Positions 16,027 through 24,192 of a DNA stretch of 64,000 nucleotides are shown piece after piece. Numbering within the stretch: position 1 is the stretch's first letter; each line of letters starts with the position of its first letter. The position numbers were made by a program, and so were the translations under genes. Where the stretch lies: NCBI GenBank assembly GCA_029561345.1, contig JAKQJC010000050.1, positions 50,567 to 114,566 of the forward strand. The letters run 5' to 3'. The notes beneath the pieces were generated by a model. That model ran no database searches. It worked only from the letters and a program-made list of their open reading frames with translations, and was not told the DNA's origin. This stretch comes from Chloroflexota bacterium. Lineage in GTDB: Bacteria > Chloroflexota > Anaerolineae > Anaerolineales > Anaerolineaceae.

Positions 16027-16046
16027 ACATCCACTGCGGTGGATGT
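16027..16046 (+). promoter_or_regulatory. Perfect inverted repeat upstream of the secreted protein gene
   Basis: ACATCCAC and GTGGATGT form an exact 8-base dyad around TGCG, 34 bases before the start codon at 16080. It could be an operator or a 5' leader hairpin; there is no T-run behind it, so it is not an intrinsic terminator. Confidence 0.5.
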
Positions 16047-16079
16047 CAGAATAGAAACAAGATTGATTCAGGAGTAAAA

Positions 16080-16796
16080 ATGAAAATGTTTCATAAAAGC
16101 AGCATTGTTGTTCTCGTCATTTTGATCATCCTTGCCGCTGGCGCCCTGGCTCTTCCTGCGCAGGCTGCCCCCGCTGCTCCCACTTACCATGTTTTTATGC
16201 CCATGGTCAGCAGCAGCTACCCCATCATCCCCACTCTAAAACCCATCGATAACGCGGATGGAGACGGCGATTACAGCATCTACTGGGAATTCCCCGATTC
16301 CGTCCTCGTCAGCCGTTACGAGACCGAATTCTCCTTCAACGACCCGACCTTTGCCAACGGTCAGACCGCCACGGTGGACTATCCTTCCAAATATCAGATG
16401 GGCATTTACACCTGGCCGGGCGTGCACTACTGGCGCGTGCGTGCCTACGCCTGGGATGATGCGGCGGAATCCTATGTCCCCGGTCCCTGGAGCAACGTTC
16501 AGAGCACCACCGTGGGCAGCTTCGCCTACCTGCGCCTGAACAACGAATCCTACGCCTTCAACATGGAAGTGCAGGTCTCCGGCAACGGCATCAACACCTC
16601 CACCGTCTGGGACTCGCGCACCTTCGGCTTCTGGCGCAGCCTGCCCGTGGGCGATTACACCTTCACCATCAACCACCCGCTCTGCTACCCCTCGCAGCGC
16701 GTCCAGCAGATCAGCCTGGCCAACTCCATCTCCGGCGGCGCCTGGTATGTTCTGGATACCTGTAATTCGATGTACGGCCCCGTGCTCTATCCCTGA
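16080..16796 (+). CDS. Secreted protein of unknown function with surface motif
   Basis: A 238-residue exported protein: signal peptide (about 1-30, cleavage likely after LPAQA), then YHVFMPMVSS, a variant of the YLPLV-type motif common in secreted Chloroflexota proteins, and a beta-rich body. Residues 55-150 resemble a fibronectin-III-like sandwich (YSIYWEFPDS, GVHYWRVRAYAWDD, GPWSNV). The C-terminal part has two Cys (HPLCYPSQRV and VLDTCNSMYG) that may form a disulphide. AGGAG lies eight bases upstream of ATG. It has its own terminator and stands as a single gene. Role unknown. Confidence 0.75.
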   Translation: MKMFHKSSIVVLVILIILAAGALALPAQAAPAAPTYHVFMPMVSSSYPIIPTLKPIDNADGDGDYSIYWEFPDSVLVSRYETEFSFNDPTFANGQTATVDYPSKYQMGIYTWPGVHYWRVRAYAWDDAAESYVPGPWSNVQSTTVGSFAYLRLNNESYAFNMEVQVSGNGINTSTVWDSRTFGFWRSLPVGDYTFTINHPLCYPSQRVQQISLANSISGGAWYVLDTCNSMYGPVLYP

Positions 16797-16820
16797 GCTG
16801 TCACCAGAGTCACGATCATC

Positions 16821-16852
16821 AAAGAGCGAACCAGGGGGTTCGCTCTTTTTTC
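16821..16852 (+). terminator. Intrinsic terminator after the secreted protein gene
   Basis: AAGAGCGAACC and GGTTCGCTCTT form an 11-base stem with a 4-base loop, followed by a T-run. A-rich sequence on the other side may let it work for the minus-strand gene at 16869 as well. Confidence 0.85.
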
Positions 16853-16868
16853 TGTCTTGATGATGATT

Positions 16869-17453
16869 TCAGCCCTCAACCAGCCGCGTTCCGCACACCT
16901 GGCAGAACAGCGCCGTTTCGGTATAGGCCTTGCCGCATTTCGGGCACAGCCGCGGCAGTATCACCGGCAGCGGCGCGCCGCAGGCCTGGCACTGGTCCAG
17001 TTCCGGCGGGTTGGAGGTCGCGCAGTACAGGCACACTTTGGGGTTCTTCGGGGCATTTTTCTCCCCGGCCAGGGCATTGCTCAGCCCGCACAGGTCGGTG
17101 ATCGCATCCCAAATTTTAGGAACCATATTCTCCTGCCCCATTTCGCCGATGATATCCGGGATCATCGCCAGCATTGAAAGTGGATTGCCCGCGGCCGCCC
17201 GCTCGATCATATCGCCCGCGTCGGCCACGCGGTCCAGCCAGTCGCGGTCGCGGCTCATGGTAATCAGCACCCCGCCTTCCGTGTCGGCAATGTGCACCGT
17301 CACCGGCGTGCCGTGTTTGGAACCAATCTGCACCAGGGAGGTGCCGGCTCCCGTCTGCACCTGCACCCGGCGCTGCCGGTCATTAAAACGCGCCGCAAGC
17401 TGGTCTGCCAGGGCCGCCGAAGATAAGGTGCCGTGAAACATGCGCTGGTTCAT
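16869..17453 (-). CDS. Protein with C-terminal double zinc ribbon
   Basis: A 194-residue soluble protein. Residues 1-75 form a small alpha/beta domain (LAARFNDRQRRVQVQTG) of a kind found in zinc-ribbon proteins with unknown role; residues 80-120 are helical. The C-terminal 60 residues hold a double zinc ribbon: CLYC...CQAC and CPKC...CQVC, eight Cys in regular CxxC pairs. No enzyme motif is visible. Such proteins are usually assumed to mediate protein or nucleic acid binding. Confidence 0.75.
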   Translation of the reverse strand: MNQRMFHGTLSSAALADQLAARFNDRQRRVQVQTGAGTSLVQIGSKHGTPVTVHIADTEGGVLITMSRDRDWLDRVADAGDMIERAAAGNPLSMLAMIPDIIGEMGQENMVPKIWDAITDLCGLSNALAGEKNAPKNPKVCLYCATSNPPELDQCQACGAPLPVILPRLCPKCGKAYTETALFCQVCGTRLVEG

Positions 17454-17520
17454 GCTTCCTCCTTGAAAAAAACGTAACCACTCAGGTTGTCGATTTGATT
17501 TGTTGGGCCGGATTCATCTC

Positions 17521-17547
17521 ACCACAAAGAGCGCAAAGGGCGCGAAG
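17521..17547 (+). repeat. Dispersed GC-rich repeat, copy A
   Basis: CACAAAGAGCGCAAAGG then GCGCGAAG. It belongs to the same family as the inverted copy at 17630-17660 and the one at 49829-49851, built from alternating CGCAAAGG and CGCGAAG blocks. Confidence 0.6.
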
Positions 17548-17629
17548 ATGATCAAAGTTTTATATCCTTTTTGGCCGCTTGCCCTCGATACGGCAGAGGT
17601 CAGATTTCCTCCCTATCTTCTTCCGGATT

Positions 17630-17660
17630 TCCTTTGCGTTCTTCGCGTCCTTCGCGGTTA
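17630..17660 (-). repeat. Dispersed GC-rich repeat, copy B (inverted)
   Basis: Read on the minus strand it is AACCGCGAAGG ACGCGAAG AACGCAAAGG. It faces copy A across about 80 bases, so the pair could fold into a weak stem in the intergenic region behind the methyltransferase gene. Confidence 0.6.
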
Positions 17661-17676
17661 GTAAATGAAATAAAAG

Positions 17677-18483
17677 CTAGCGTTTCTGCCCGATATGCAA
17701 AATATGGCAGGCCGCGCCAAGGGCGGTGGGGTCTTTGGCCATGGCATAGTTCAAATCCTGCCAGGCCTTCCAATCAGCCTCCCCAAGCTGGTTGACCTTT
17801 TCCTCCATGCCGTCCACCACCACGCCTTCGCAGGCCAGCATCATCACCATTTGCAGGCCGCCCGCCAGCATCAGCGGGGCAATCTCCGCCGGATGGGCAA
17901 AATAGGCGCGGGTGAAACCATCGCCGTTATCATGCCGGCCGGTTTCCATCATCCGCCAGGCATAGGCCAGGTCGCTGACCACCCACGCCATGCCGTTCAC
18001 CGTGGCATCGCGGAACACGCCGTGCCGGTTGATGAAGCTGGCAAACACGCGCCCGCCCGGCTTCACCACTCGCACCGCCTCACGCACCGCATTCAGGCGT
18101 TCCTCAGCCTCCAGCAGATGATACAGCGGACCCATCAGCAGGGCGGCGTCGAAGCTGTCATCCGCATAGGCGCTCAGATCAAGCGCGTTCGCCTGTGCCA
18201 CTTCCTCCAGCTGCACCCCCGCTGCCTCAGCCTGGGCGCGGGCTACCTTCAGGTTGCCCTCGGCCAGGTCCAGCAGGGTCACACTGTACCCCATCTGGCT
18301 CAATCGAATGGCGTAGCGCCCCGGTCCTCCGCCAATATCGATCAGGCGGGCCGGTGCCGGCGGTAAAAATTCAGCCAGCGCGCGCAAGGTGATGTCCATC
18401 TCGGTGCGGTGGCGCGCCAGGCGGTTCCACTCTGATTCAGGGTCATCGTTGTAGTAATTCTCAACAATATCCATCTCAGGCAT
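17677..18483 (-). CDS. SAM-dependent class I methyltransferase
   Basis: A 268-residue methyltransferase. SAM-binding motif I is visible as LIDIGGGPGRYAIRLSQ (about 48-64), motif II as VTLLDLAEGNLKVA, motif IV as FDAALLMGPLYHL and motif V as VVKPGGRVFASFI. The family resembles small-molecule (UbiE-like) methyltransferases. It is the last gene of the acylation operon, and its start overlaps the AMP-ligase stop by eight bases (ATG 18483; ATG 18474 and TTG 18489 are alternatives). It may modify the product of the pathway, but the substrate is unknown. Confidence 0.85.
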   Translation of the reverse strand: MPEMDIVENYYNDDPESEWNRLARHRTEMDITLRALAEFLPPAPARLIDIGGGPGRYAIRLSQMGYSVTLLDLAEGNLKVARAQAEAAGVQLEEVAQANALDLSAYADDSFDAALLMGPLYHLLEAEERLNAVREAVRVVKPGGRVFASFINRHGVFRDATVNGMAWVVSDLAYAWRMMETGRHDNGDGFTRAYFAHPAEIAPLMLAGGLQMVMMLACEGVVVDGMEEKVNQLGEADWKAWQDLNYAMAKDPTALGAACHILHIGQKR

Positions 18484-20134
18484 CGGCAAATTCTTTCAAA
18501 TAACGGTCGCGGTTGGCGCCGCGGGCAATTTTTCCACTGCTGGTCTTGATCAGCCATTTGGGCCCCACCACCTGCACATCGCGCAGCACCACATCCGAGC
18601 CGCGGTTGACATGCAGCCGGATGGCGTCGGCAATCTTCTGCCGCTCTTCGGGGTCTTCGCTGTCGGCCTCGGCCACAATCACCACATCTTCCGTGCCCAT
18701 ATCCGCGTTGAACACGCCAAAGGCCACGGCCCGCCCCGGGTGCACCCCGCTCACCTGGTTGGCCAGCATCTCCAGATCCTGCGGGTAGATATTTTTGCCG
18801 CCGACAATGATCAAATCCTTCTTGCGCCCGGCCACATACACCTCGCCGTTGACCATGTAACCCAGGTCGCCGGTAAGATACCAGCCCTTGTGAAAGGCCT
18901 TCTGCGTCAGGTCGTCGCGCCGGTAATAGCCGGTCAGCATGCAGTCGCTCAACAGGGCAATTTCGCCAATCTGGCGCTCAGGCAGGGGGTGGCGGGTTTT
19001 CTCGTCCACAATCTGCACCTTCGTTTGTGCCACCGGCCGGCCGGCTGAAAGCATTTTGATCGTCTCAACGGGGGCAGCCGCTGGAATGGCCTCGCGCCGG
19101 GTGATGAAGGCTTTCTGGTCAATCTCATCCACCGTCACCGGGCCGTCAATGCCGCCCTGGGTGACCGCGAAAACATTCTCGGCCATCGCATAACAGGTGG
19201 CCAGGGCTTCCGGCCGGAGGCCGTAGCGGGAAAATTTTTCAGCAAAAAGCTGGTGGCTTTCCCAGCGCATCGGCTCCGAGCAGTTGATCACTGCGCGCCA
19301 TGAAGAAAGATCCACCCCTTCCAGGTCGCGCTCGCGGATCTTGGTGGCGCAGAAATTGTAGGCAAAATTGGGCAGCCAGGTCAGCGTGCCGCGATATTTC
19401 GTCACCGCCTGCATCAGGCGGTAAGGCGCGCGCACCCAATCAAACGGCGACATGATCACCAGCGGCACACGGTTGAGAATGGGCATGATGAACCCGGCAA
19501 TCAGCCCCATATCGTGATACAGGGGCAGCCAGCTCACCAGCACATCGTCTTCGGTCAGGTGAATGGCGCGCTTGTAGCTCTCAAGCTGGTTCAGCACCGC
19601 CTGGTGGGAAAGCGCCACGCCCTTCTGCAGGCCGGTGGTGCCCGATGAATGCTGCAGCAGCACGATATCCGCCGGGCTGCGTTTCAATCCGCCCAGCAGG
19701 GCCGGAACCAGTTCCATTTCAGGCGCGGCCTCGTTTGAAAGGATCACCGCGCGCACCGAATCGCCGGCGCTGACCGCCCCGCGCACCAGCCCTTCAAACT
19801 CCGGCGAAGTCACCATCGCTGCCGGCCCGGTGATGGCAATCAGCGAGCGCATTTCTTCCTGGTAGCGTTCCGGAAGCAGTTTCTCGGTCAAAAAAGGCAT
19901 GATCGAGGGAATGGCGCCGTAAAGAATGGCCCCATAAAAGCCGTAAACCAGGTCCAGGCTATGCTGCAGCACCAGCACCACCACCTCGCCCGGCTGGATG
20001 CCGCTGCGTTCATAGGCGCGCGCATAGCCCATCGCCCCCAGCGCCAGCCGCCGGTACGAAACCGGATCATCTTCCACGCGCGGGAAAAGCATGGTCAGGG
20101 CCGTCCTTTCGGGCGTCTCCGTCACGTGCGTCAT
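18476..20134 (-). CDS. Fatty-acyl-AMP ligase-like adenylate-forming enzyme
   Basis: A 552-residue ANL-superfamily enzyme expected to activate a carboxylic acid with ATP and load it onto the acyl carrier protein encoded 22 bases upstream. Motifs: P-loop-like LLQHSSGTTGLQKGV, WLPLYHDMGLI (typical of the FAAL branch), CYAMAEN, YLTGDLGY, GRKKDLIIVGGKNIYPQDLE and the catalytic Lys in KTSSGKIAR. FAAL similarity suggests a fatty acid rather than the D-Ala used by DltA. The ATG at 20134 is preferred to the TTG at 20137. Position in the operon corresponds to DltA. Confidence 0.9.
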   Translation of the reverse strand: MTHVTETPERTALTMLFPRVEDDPVSYRRLALGAMGYARAYERSGIQPGEVVVLVLQHSLDLVYGFYGAILYGAIPSIMPFLTEKLLPERYQEEMRSLIAITGPAAMVTSPEFEGLVRGAVSAGDSVRAVILSNEAAPEMELVPALLGGLKRSPADIVLLQHSSGTTGLQKGVALSHQAVLNQLESYKRAIHLTEDDVLVSWLPLYHDMGLIAGFIMPILNRVPLVIMSPFDWVRAPYRLMQAVTKYRGTLTWLPNFAYNFCATKIRERDLEGVDLSSWRAVINCSEPMRWESHQLFAEKFSRYGLRPEALATCYAMAENVFAVTQGGIDGPVTVDEIDQKAFITRREAIPAAAPVETIKMLSAGRPVAQTKVQIVDEKTRHPLPERQIGEIALLSDCMLTGYYRRDDLTQKAFHKGWYLTGDLGYMVNGEVYVAGRKKDLIIVGGKNIYPQDLEMLANQVSGVHPGRAVAFGVFNADMGTEDVVIVAEADSEDPEERQKIADAIRLHVNRGSDVVLRDVQVVGPKWLIKTSSGKIARGANRDRYLKEFADA

Positions 20135-20159
20135 CAACAGGTGAACCAGGGTTGGGTGG

Positions 20160-20408
20160 TTAATGGCTGCGCTCCTTGATCAGCTCGGCGAGCTGAGTCA
20201 GGGTGTCAAAGGTGTCGGCGGTCAGTTCTGAATCGTCAATGCGCACGTTGAATTTTTCCTCAATGAACACGGCCAGGTCCACCAGGTGGAAAGAATCAAT
20301 CAGGCCGCTGGAAATAATCGCCGCATCGGGGGCAATCACCCGGTTGGGCTTCTTGAGGATCTTTTCGCTGATATGCTTGGCTAGAATTTGGATGGTATCG
20401 TCAGACAT
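20160..20408 (-). CDS. Acyl carrier protein
   Basis: An 82-residue four-helix carrier protein. The phosphopantetheine site is the Ser in SGLIDSFHLV, near residue 39, followed by DLAVFIEEKFNVRIDDSELT, which is the usual helix II/III region. AGAGGT lies nine bases upstream of the ATG. It is not next to fatty-acid synthesis genes but lies between the AMP ligase and SGNH genes, so it probably hands an acyl group to the membrane acyltransferase, as DltC does in Gram-positive bacteria. Confidence 0.93.
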   Translation of the reverse strand: MSDDTIQILAKHISEKILKKPNRVIAPDAAIISSGLIDSFHLVDLAVFIEEKFNVRIDDSELTADTFDTLTQLAELIKERSH

Positions 20409-20420
20409 GATGTTTTACCT

Positions 20421-21461
20421 CTATGGTTCAGGAGATGAGACCGCCTTCCAGACGGTGGCAATCGTCTGCAGGCCGGTCAGGTTGCGCACAGGCCAGGCCA
20501 TTTTCATGGCCTCGGCATCGTTAAAAAAGTTGGGACCATTGGTCAGGTGGAAGGCATCTTGCAGCAGGCCGTGGTCAGGCAGCGGCTGCACCGCCGCCCA
20601 GAAATTCCACAGCGGAATATCGTATTCCGCCGCCACCCGCGCCACCATCTGGTTGATGGCATGGTCGCCTTCCAGGTTGTCGGCTTTGGTGGCCACAATC
20701 GGCACCGCGCCGAACGCGATCACCTGGTTGAGAATCTGGCGCAGGTAAAGCTCATAGTATTCAATCGGGCGGTCGCCCGGCCAGGTTTCCATGCTGATCA
20801 GCACGATGGACGGCCGGTACAGGCGCAGCTCGCAGTCCAGCGGAGTCTCACCGCGGGTGCATTCCTCTGGGTCTGCGTAAAGCGGGCTGAGCACCGAGGC
20901 AATGTTGAAGCCGGTTTTCACCGCCTTGCTTTTGCGCTTCCAGCCGCCCTCAAAGTTGTTGACCGTGGAGCGCAGTTCTTCCTCATATTGGTACAGCGGC
21001 GTGTTGGGGTCATCAAAAATGCCCAAAAAATACTGCGGAATGTTCTGGCAGTCGCCTACTTTTGAAAAATGACGCGGATCGGTGCCCAGGGTCAGGCCGC
21101 GCTGGTAAATATCGCGGGCATGCTGGCTCACCACCGGCAGCACCGGCAGCTGCGTCCAATCCATTGCCACGGTGGCACTGCCCGGCTGCATCACGACCGG
21201 CAAATAAAGCAGGATGCTGGCCGCGCCCGCTTCGAGCGTGGGCCGCGGCAGGGCCGCGGTGGCTTCCCCAATGCGCACCGGCGTGGGCATCACCGGCAAA
21301 ACGGGGGGCTGCGCCCCTTTTTGCGGCGTGGCAAAAGGCACGCCCTCCGGGGTGGCTGTGGGTGGGACCGCGGTCTTAAAAATGCCTCCCTGTTGAGCCG
21401 TGCATCCCGCCAGTAAAACCAGCCCCAGGGCCAAAATCATCCATGCATGGCGTGGTTTCAT
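20421..21461 (-). CDS. SGNH-hydrolase-like lipoprotein
   Basis: A 346-residue exported lipoprotein: lipobox LLAGC at the end of the signal peptide, then a Pro/Thr/Ala-rich linker with ILLYLPVVMQ (a YLPLV-type motif), and an SGNH-like domain from about residue 105. Visible features include FSKVGDCQNIPQYFLG, where a classical GDS block would be, VLISMETWPGD and the C-terminal DAFHLTNG with the likely catalytic Asp-x-x-His. The nucleophile is uncertain because no GDSL-type Ser block is present. It starts 12 bases before the carrier gene; it may accept or transfer acyl groups outside the membrane. Confidence 0.78.
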   Translation of the reverse strand: MKPRHAWMILALGLVLLAGCTAQQGGIFKTAVPPTATPEGVPFATPQKGAQPPVLPVMPTPVRIGEATAALPRPTLEAGAASILLYLPVVMQPGSATVAMDWTQLPVLPVVSQHARDIYQRGLTLGTDPRHFSKVGDCQNIPQYFLGIFDDPNTPLYQYEEELRSTVNNFEGGWKRKSKAVKTGFNIASVLSPLYADPEECTRGETPLDCELRLYRPSIVLISMETWPGDRPIEYYELYLRQILNQVIAFGAVPIVATKADNLEGDHAINQMVARVAAEYDIPLWNFWAAVQPLPDHGLLQDAFHLTNGPNFFNDAEAMKMAWPVRNLTGLQTIATVWKAVSSPEP

Positions 21462-21516
21462 TGTTCTCCCATCCAGCCCTGGTGAACGGCCAGGGCCGTC
21501 AAACGCACTCGTTTCT

Positions 21517-22635
21517 CTAAGGCAGCCTCTGCTGCACGGCTGGCGCCATCAGGCGCGCCAGCTCGGCTGATCCCGCCGGGGTGAGATGAATGGCGCTGTT
21601 GGTGAATTCCTTTGCATCAATCGCGTCCCACAAATCCAGGTAATGCCACTGGTTCAGGCTGGCTTCTTCCTGCATGATGACGCGGTAATCGTCATAAGCC
21701 CAGCGCGGATAAAAGAAATTATACCGGATATCGCTGTTTTTGCCTGTGCTGAGCGCCATCGGCTCGTTCACCAGCAGCACCGGAATCCCCCCCTGGCTGG
21801 CCATGCCCGCTCGCAGCACATCCAGCGAAAGATCTTCCCGCTTCAGGTGCGGCCCGCTCAGCTTCTGGAACAGCGGATCCGCTTCCAGGTCCACGGCATA
21901 GGCTTCATATTTTTCCGGATAATACTGGTCCACGCCGGTGGCCGCCCACAGCACCCCATACACCTGCAGGCGGAACAGATCCGCCAGGGCGCGGCGCTGC
22001 CCCACAATGGTCTGATCCCAAAAGCCGGGGGTGGCAAAGGCCGGGTCATTTTTATCCAGGTCAATCTGGTAGGCGTCGATGAGGCGGCGTACCGCGGCGG
22101 CGTTATTCTGCAGAATCGGCGAAGTGAGCTGCTTGCTGCGCGGCATCCCTTCCAGGGTGGTCATCCAGATGACCATATCCGGATCATAACGCCTGATCCA
22201 ATCGAGCACCAGCAAATCTTTGGTGATGGAAATGGTCGGGTAACCGAAGTTATAGAAACGCACCGTCTGGCCGCTGGAAGTTTTCAGGCCCAGGGCATTC
22301 AGCTGCCCTGAAAGGGTCTGTTCAGGGGTCAGCAGGGTGCCCCACACCGAAGAATCCCCCACCACCATCACGCGGAATTCATCTCCGGCGGGGACGGCGG
22401 CAGCCCGGTGCGAGGCAAACATGGCTTCCAGCGAATAGAGACTGAAGTTATAGGCCTTATCCGGTCGCTCGCCAAAAGGCAGGCGCTCGCGCCCCGGAAA
22501 CAGGGCATTATAGGCCGAAAGGCTGCCCAGGGCAGGCATCGGCTGCAAAACGGCAAAAATCAGGTTCAAAGCGGCAAACAGCAGGGCCGCCTTCACCACC
22601 ACACGTAAAAGAAAAGAAAGCGACGGGTTGTTCAT
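21517..22635 (-). CDS. Membrane-anchored SGNH protein, DltD/AlgJ-like acyl transfer partner
   Basis: A 372-residue protein with one N-terminal membrane helix (about 8-28) and an extracytoplasmic SGNH domain. Block I is VMVVGDSSVWG (Ser of GDS, about residue 95), block III-like YNFGYPTISITKD, and the C-terminal catalytic pair is in NSAIHLTPAGSAEL (His, with an Asp nearby). Such proteins sit beside MBOAT genes as the final acyltransferase or esterase for envelope polymers. Start ATG 22635 overlaps the MBOAT stop (ATGA), indicating coupling; longer frames upstream would overlap the MBOAT gene by 66 bases. Confidence 0.85.
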   Translation of the reverse strand: MNNPSLSFLLRVVVKAALLFAALNLIFAVLQPMPALGSLSAYNALFPGRERLPFGERPDKAYNFSLYSLEAMFASHRAAAVPAGDEFRVMVVGDSSVWGTLLTPEQTLSGQLNALGLKTSSGQTVRFYNFGYPTISITKDLLVLDWIRRYDPDMVIWMTTLEGMPRSKQLTSPILQNNAAAVRRLIDAYQIDLDKNDPAFATPGFWDQTIVGQRRALADLFRLQVYGVLWAATGVDQYYPEKYEAYAVDLEADPLFQKLSGPHLKREDLSLDVLRAGMASQGGIPVLLVNEPMALSTGKNSDIRYNFFYPRWAYDDYRVIMQEEASLNQWHYLDLWDAIDAKEFTNSAIHLTPAGSAELARLMAPAVQQRLP

Positions 22636-24062
22636 ACGTTCACCCCAAACAGGCAGGCCAGCACGCGCAGCGATTGGCCCGGTTCGGGCAGGGCAAACCA
22701 CACCCAGCCCAGCGCCACGTAGTTGAAGGTCGCAAAAGTGCTCAGCGCGGTCAGGCCCTTCTGCAGCCAGGCCGGCTGGCTGCTTTCATCCCAGCGCTCG
22801 CGCCAGAACTCCGTCCAGCGGCTGTTGATGAACAAACCCAGCGCGTGCCACAGCCCCCAGATCAGGAAGTTCCAGGTGATACCGTGCCACAGGCCAATCA
22901 GCCCCATCACCATGATCTGCCCCAGCAGAATCACCAGCCAGGCCGCCATGGGCTTCTCCCGCGAGCGCATGGCCCGCGAGAACGGGTTGAACACATACGA
23001 GCGGATCCATTGAGCCAGGGTGATATGCCAGCTGTTCCAGAACAGGGTCAGGCTGGGTTTCAGGTAAGGGTTGTTGAAGTTTTCCGGCAGCTTGAAACCC
23101 ATCAGGCGGCCCAGGCCAATGGCCAGGTCGGTGTAGCCGGAAAAATCGAAGTAAATGCGGAAAGCGTAGAGATAGAGAATCAGCCACATCCAGCCCGCGC
23201 CGTTCACCTGCAGGGCATTGGTTTCGTTCAGGGCAGCCAGCGCCAGGGTGTCGGCCAGCACGAACTTTTTGAACAGGCCCAGGGCCAGGCGCCGTCCGCC
23301 CTCCATCAGGGAATCTGCAAAAGGCGCCGGCGCCGCATGGGCATCCTTCAAGAAGCGCTCCGGGCGGTCAATGGGACCCGATAGAAAGGCCGGGAAAAAC
23401 AGCACATAGGTGAAATATTCCCCCAGCGAAAACGCCGGCAGCCGTCCGTTCTGGCGCTCGCGGATGGTGGCAAGGATGCGGAAGGCCATATAGGAAAAAC
23501 CCAGCCAGCGCAAATCCGCGGCCCGCGCCAGGTTGGGCGCCTGACCGGTCAGGCTGCGCAGCAGTGCCGCCACCCCCTGGGTCAAAATGTCCGTTTTAAG
23601 CACAATGAACAGGCCCAGAATCAGCACCAGCAGCCCCCACAGCATTGCCTTGTTGATCCCGGCAGCACGGGTCAGGCCAAAGCCCAAAGCCGCTGCGGCC
23701 AGCACAGCCACAGCCGCCAGTTCCAACGCCGGCGGCTGGGTGGGGGTCAGGTAAAAAGAGGGACCCACATAGCGCAGGGCTGAAACGCCCAGCGCCAGAC
23801 CGCCTGCCAGCAGGCCGGCCAGGCCATCTTCGCGGGTCAGCGCCGCGCTGGCCGGCCGCGTGACCGCCCAGCCCAGCGCGCACAGGGCCAGTGAGGCCGT
23901 GGGCAGCCAGTAATCCAACTCGCGCACCGCCGAAGCCGGCTGCAGGGCATAGACCGCCAGCACGCTGACCGCCAGGATAAACCAGCGCCGTCCGCGCGCC
24001 GCCGGCCACAGGCCCGCCAGCAGCGCTGCGGCCGTGAAGAGAGCAAGGGTGGTCAGGGTCAT
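22632..24062 (-). CDS. MBOAT-family membrane O-acyltransferase (DltB/AlgI-like)
   Basis: A 476-residue polytopic protein. The first 150 residues form four or five helices; the MBOAT core follows with FSYMAFRILATIRE, PAFLSGPIDRPERF, YFDFSGYTDLAIGLGRLMGFKLPENFNNPY, FWNSWHITLAQWIRSYV and LIGLWHGITWNFLIWGLWHALGLFI. The His of LWHG is the invariant MBOAT residue. It should move an acyl group from the carrier protein across the membrane. It begins four bases after the 41-residue microprotein and its stop overlaps the SGNH gene, matching the order of dlt-type loci. Confidence 0.93.
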   Translation of the reverse strand: MTLTTLALFTAAALLAGLWPAARGRRWFILAVSVLAVYALQPASAVRELDYWLPTASLALCALGWAVTRPASAALTREDGLAGLLAGGLALGVSALRYVGPSFYLTPTQPPALELAAVAVLAAAALGFGLTRAAGINKAMLWGLLVLILGLFIVLKTDILTQGVAALLRSLTGQAPNLARAADLRWLGFSYMAFRILATIRERQNGRLPAFSLGEYFTYVLFFPAFLSGPIDRPERFLKDAHAAPAPFADSLMEGGRRLALGLFKKFVLADTLALAALNETNALQVNGAGWMWLILYLYAFRIYFDFSGYTDLAIGLGRLMGFKLPENFNNPYLKPSLTLFWNSWHITLAQWIRSYVFNPFSRAMRSREKPMAAWLVILLGQIMVMGLIGLWHGITWNFLIWGLWHALGLFINSRWTEFWRERWDESSQPAWLQKGLTALSTFATFNYVALGWVWFALPEPGQSLRVLACLFGVNV

Positions 24063-24066
24063 GGGC

Positions 24067-24192
24067 CTAGAATCCCTGGTAAATCCACTGCGGCGACTGC
24101 GCGGCGGTGAAGATGATCACCAGCAAAACAATCAGGCACAGCAGCAGCGCCCACCCATTTTCGCGGGTGAAAAGGCGGCGGATAAATTTCAT
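24067..24192 (-). CDS. DltX-like 41-residue membrane microprotein
   Basis: A 41-residue protein: basic N-terminus MKFIRRLFTRENG, one membrane helix (about 14-32) and a short extracellular tail ending QSPQWIYQGF. The end fits the pattern aromatic-Ile-Tyr-x-x-Phe-stop, which is the distinctive C-terminus of DltX, the small protein that inserts its tail into the DltB tunnel and carries a key Tyr. The start overlaps the upstream lipoprotein stop (ATGA), and the MBOAT start follows four bases after its stop. The reading frame and C-terminus are seen directly; equivalence to DltX is inference. Confidence 0.75.
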   Translation of the reverse strand: MKFIRRLFTRENGWALLLCLIVLLVIIFTAAQSPQWIYQGF

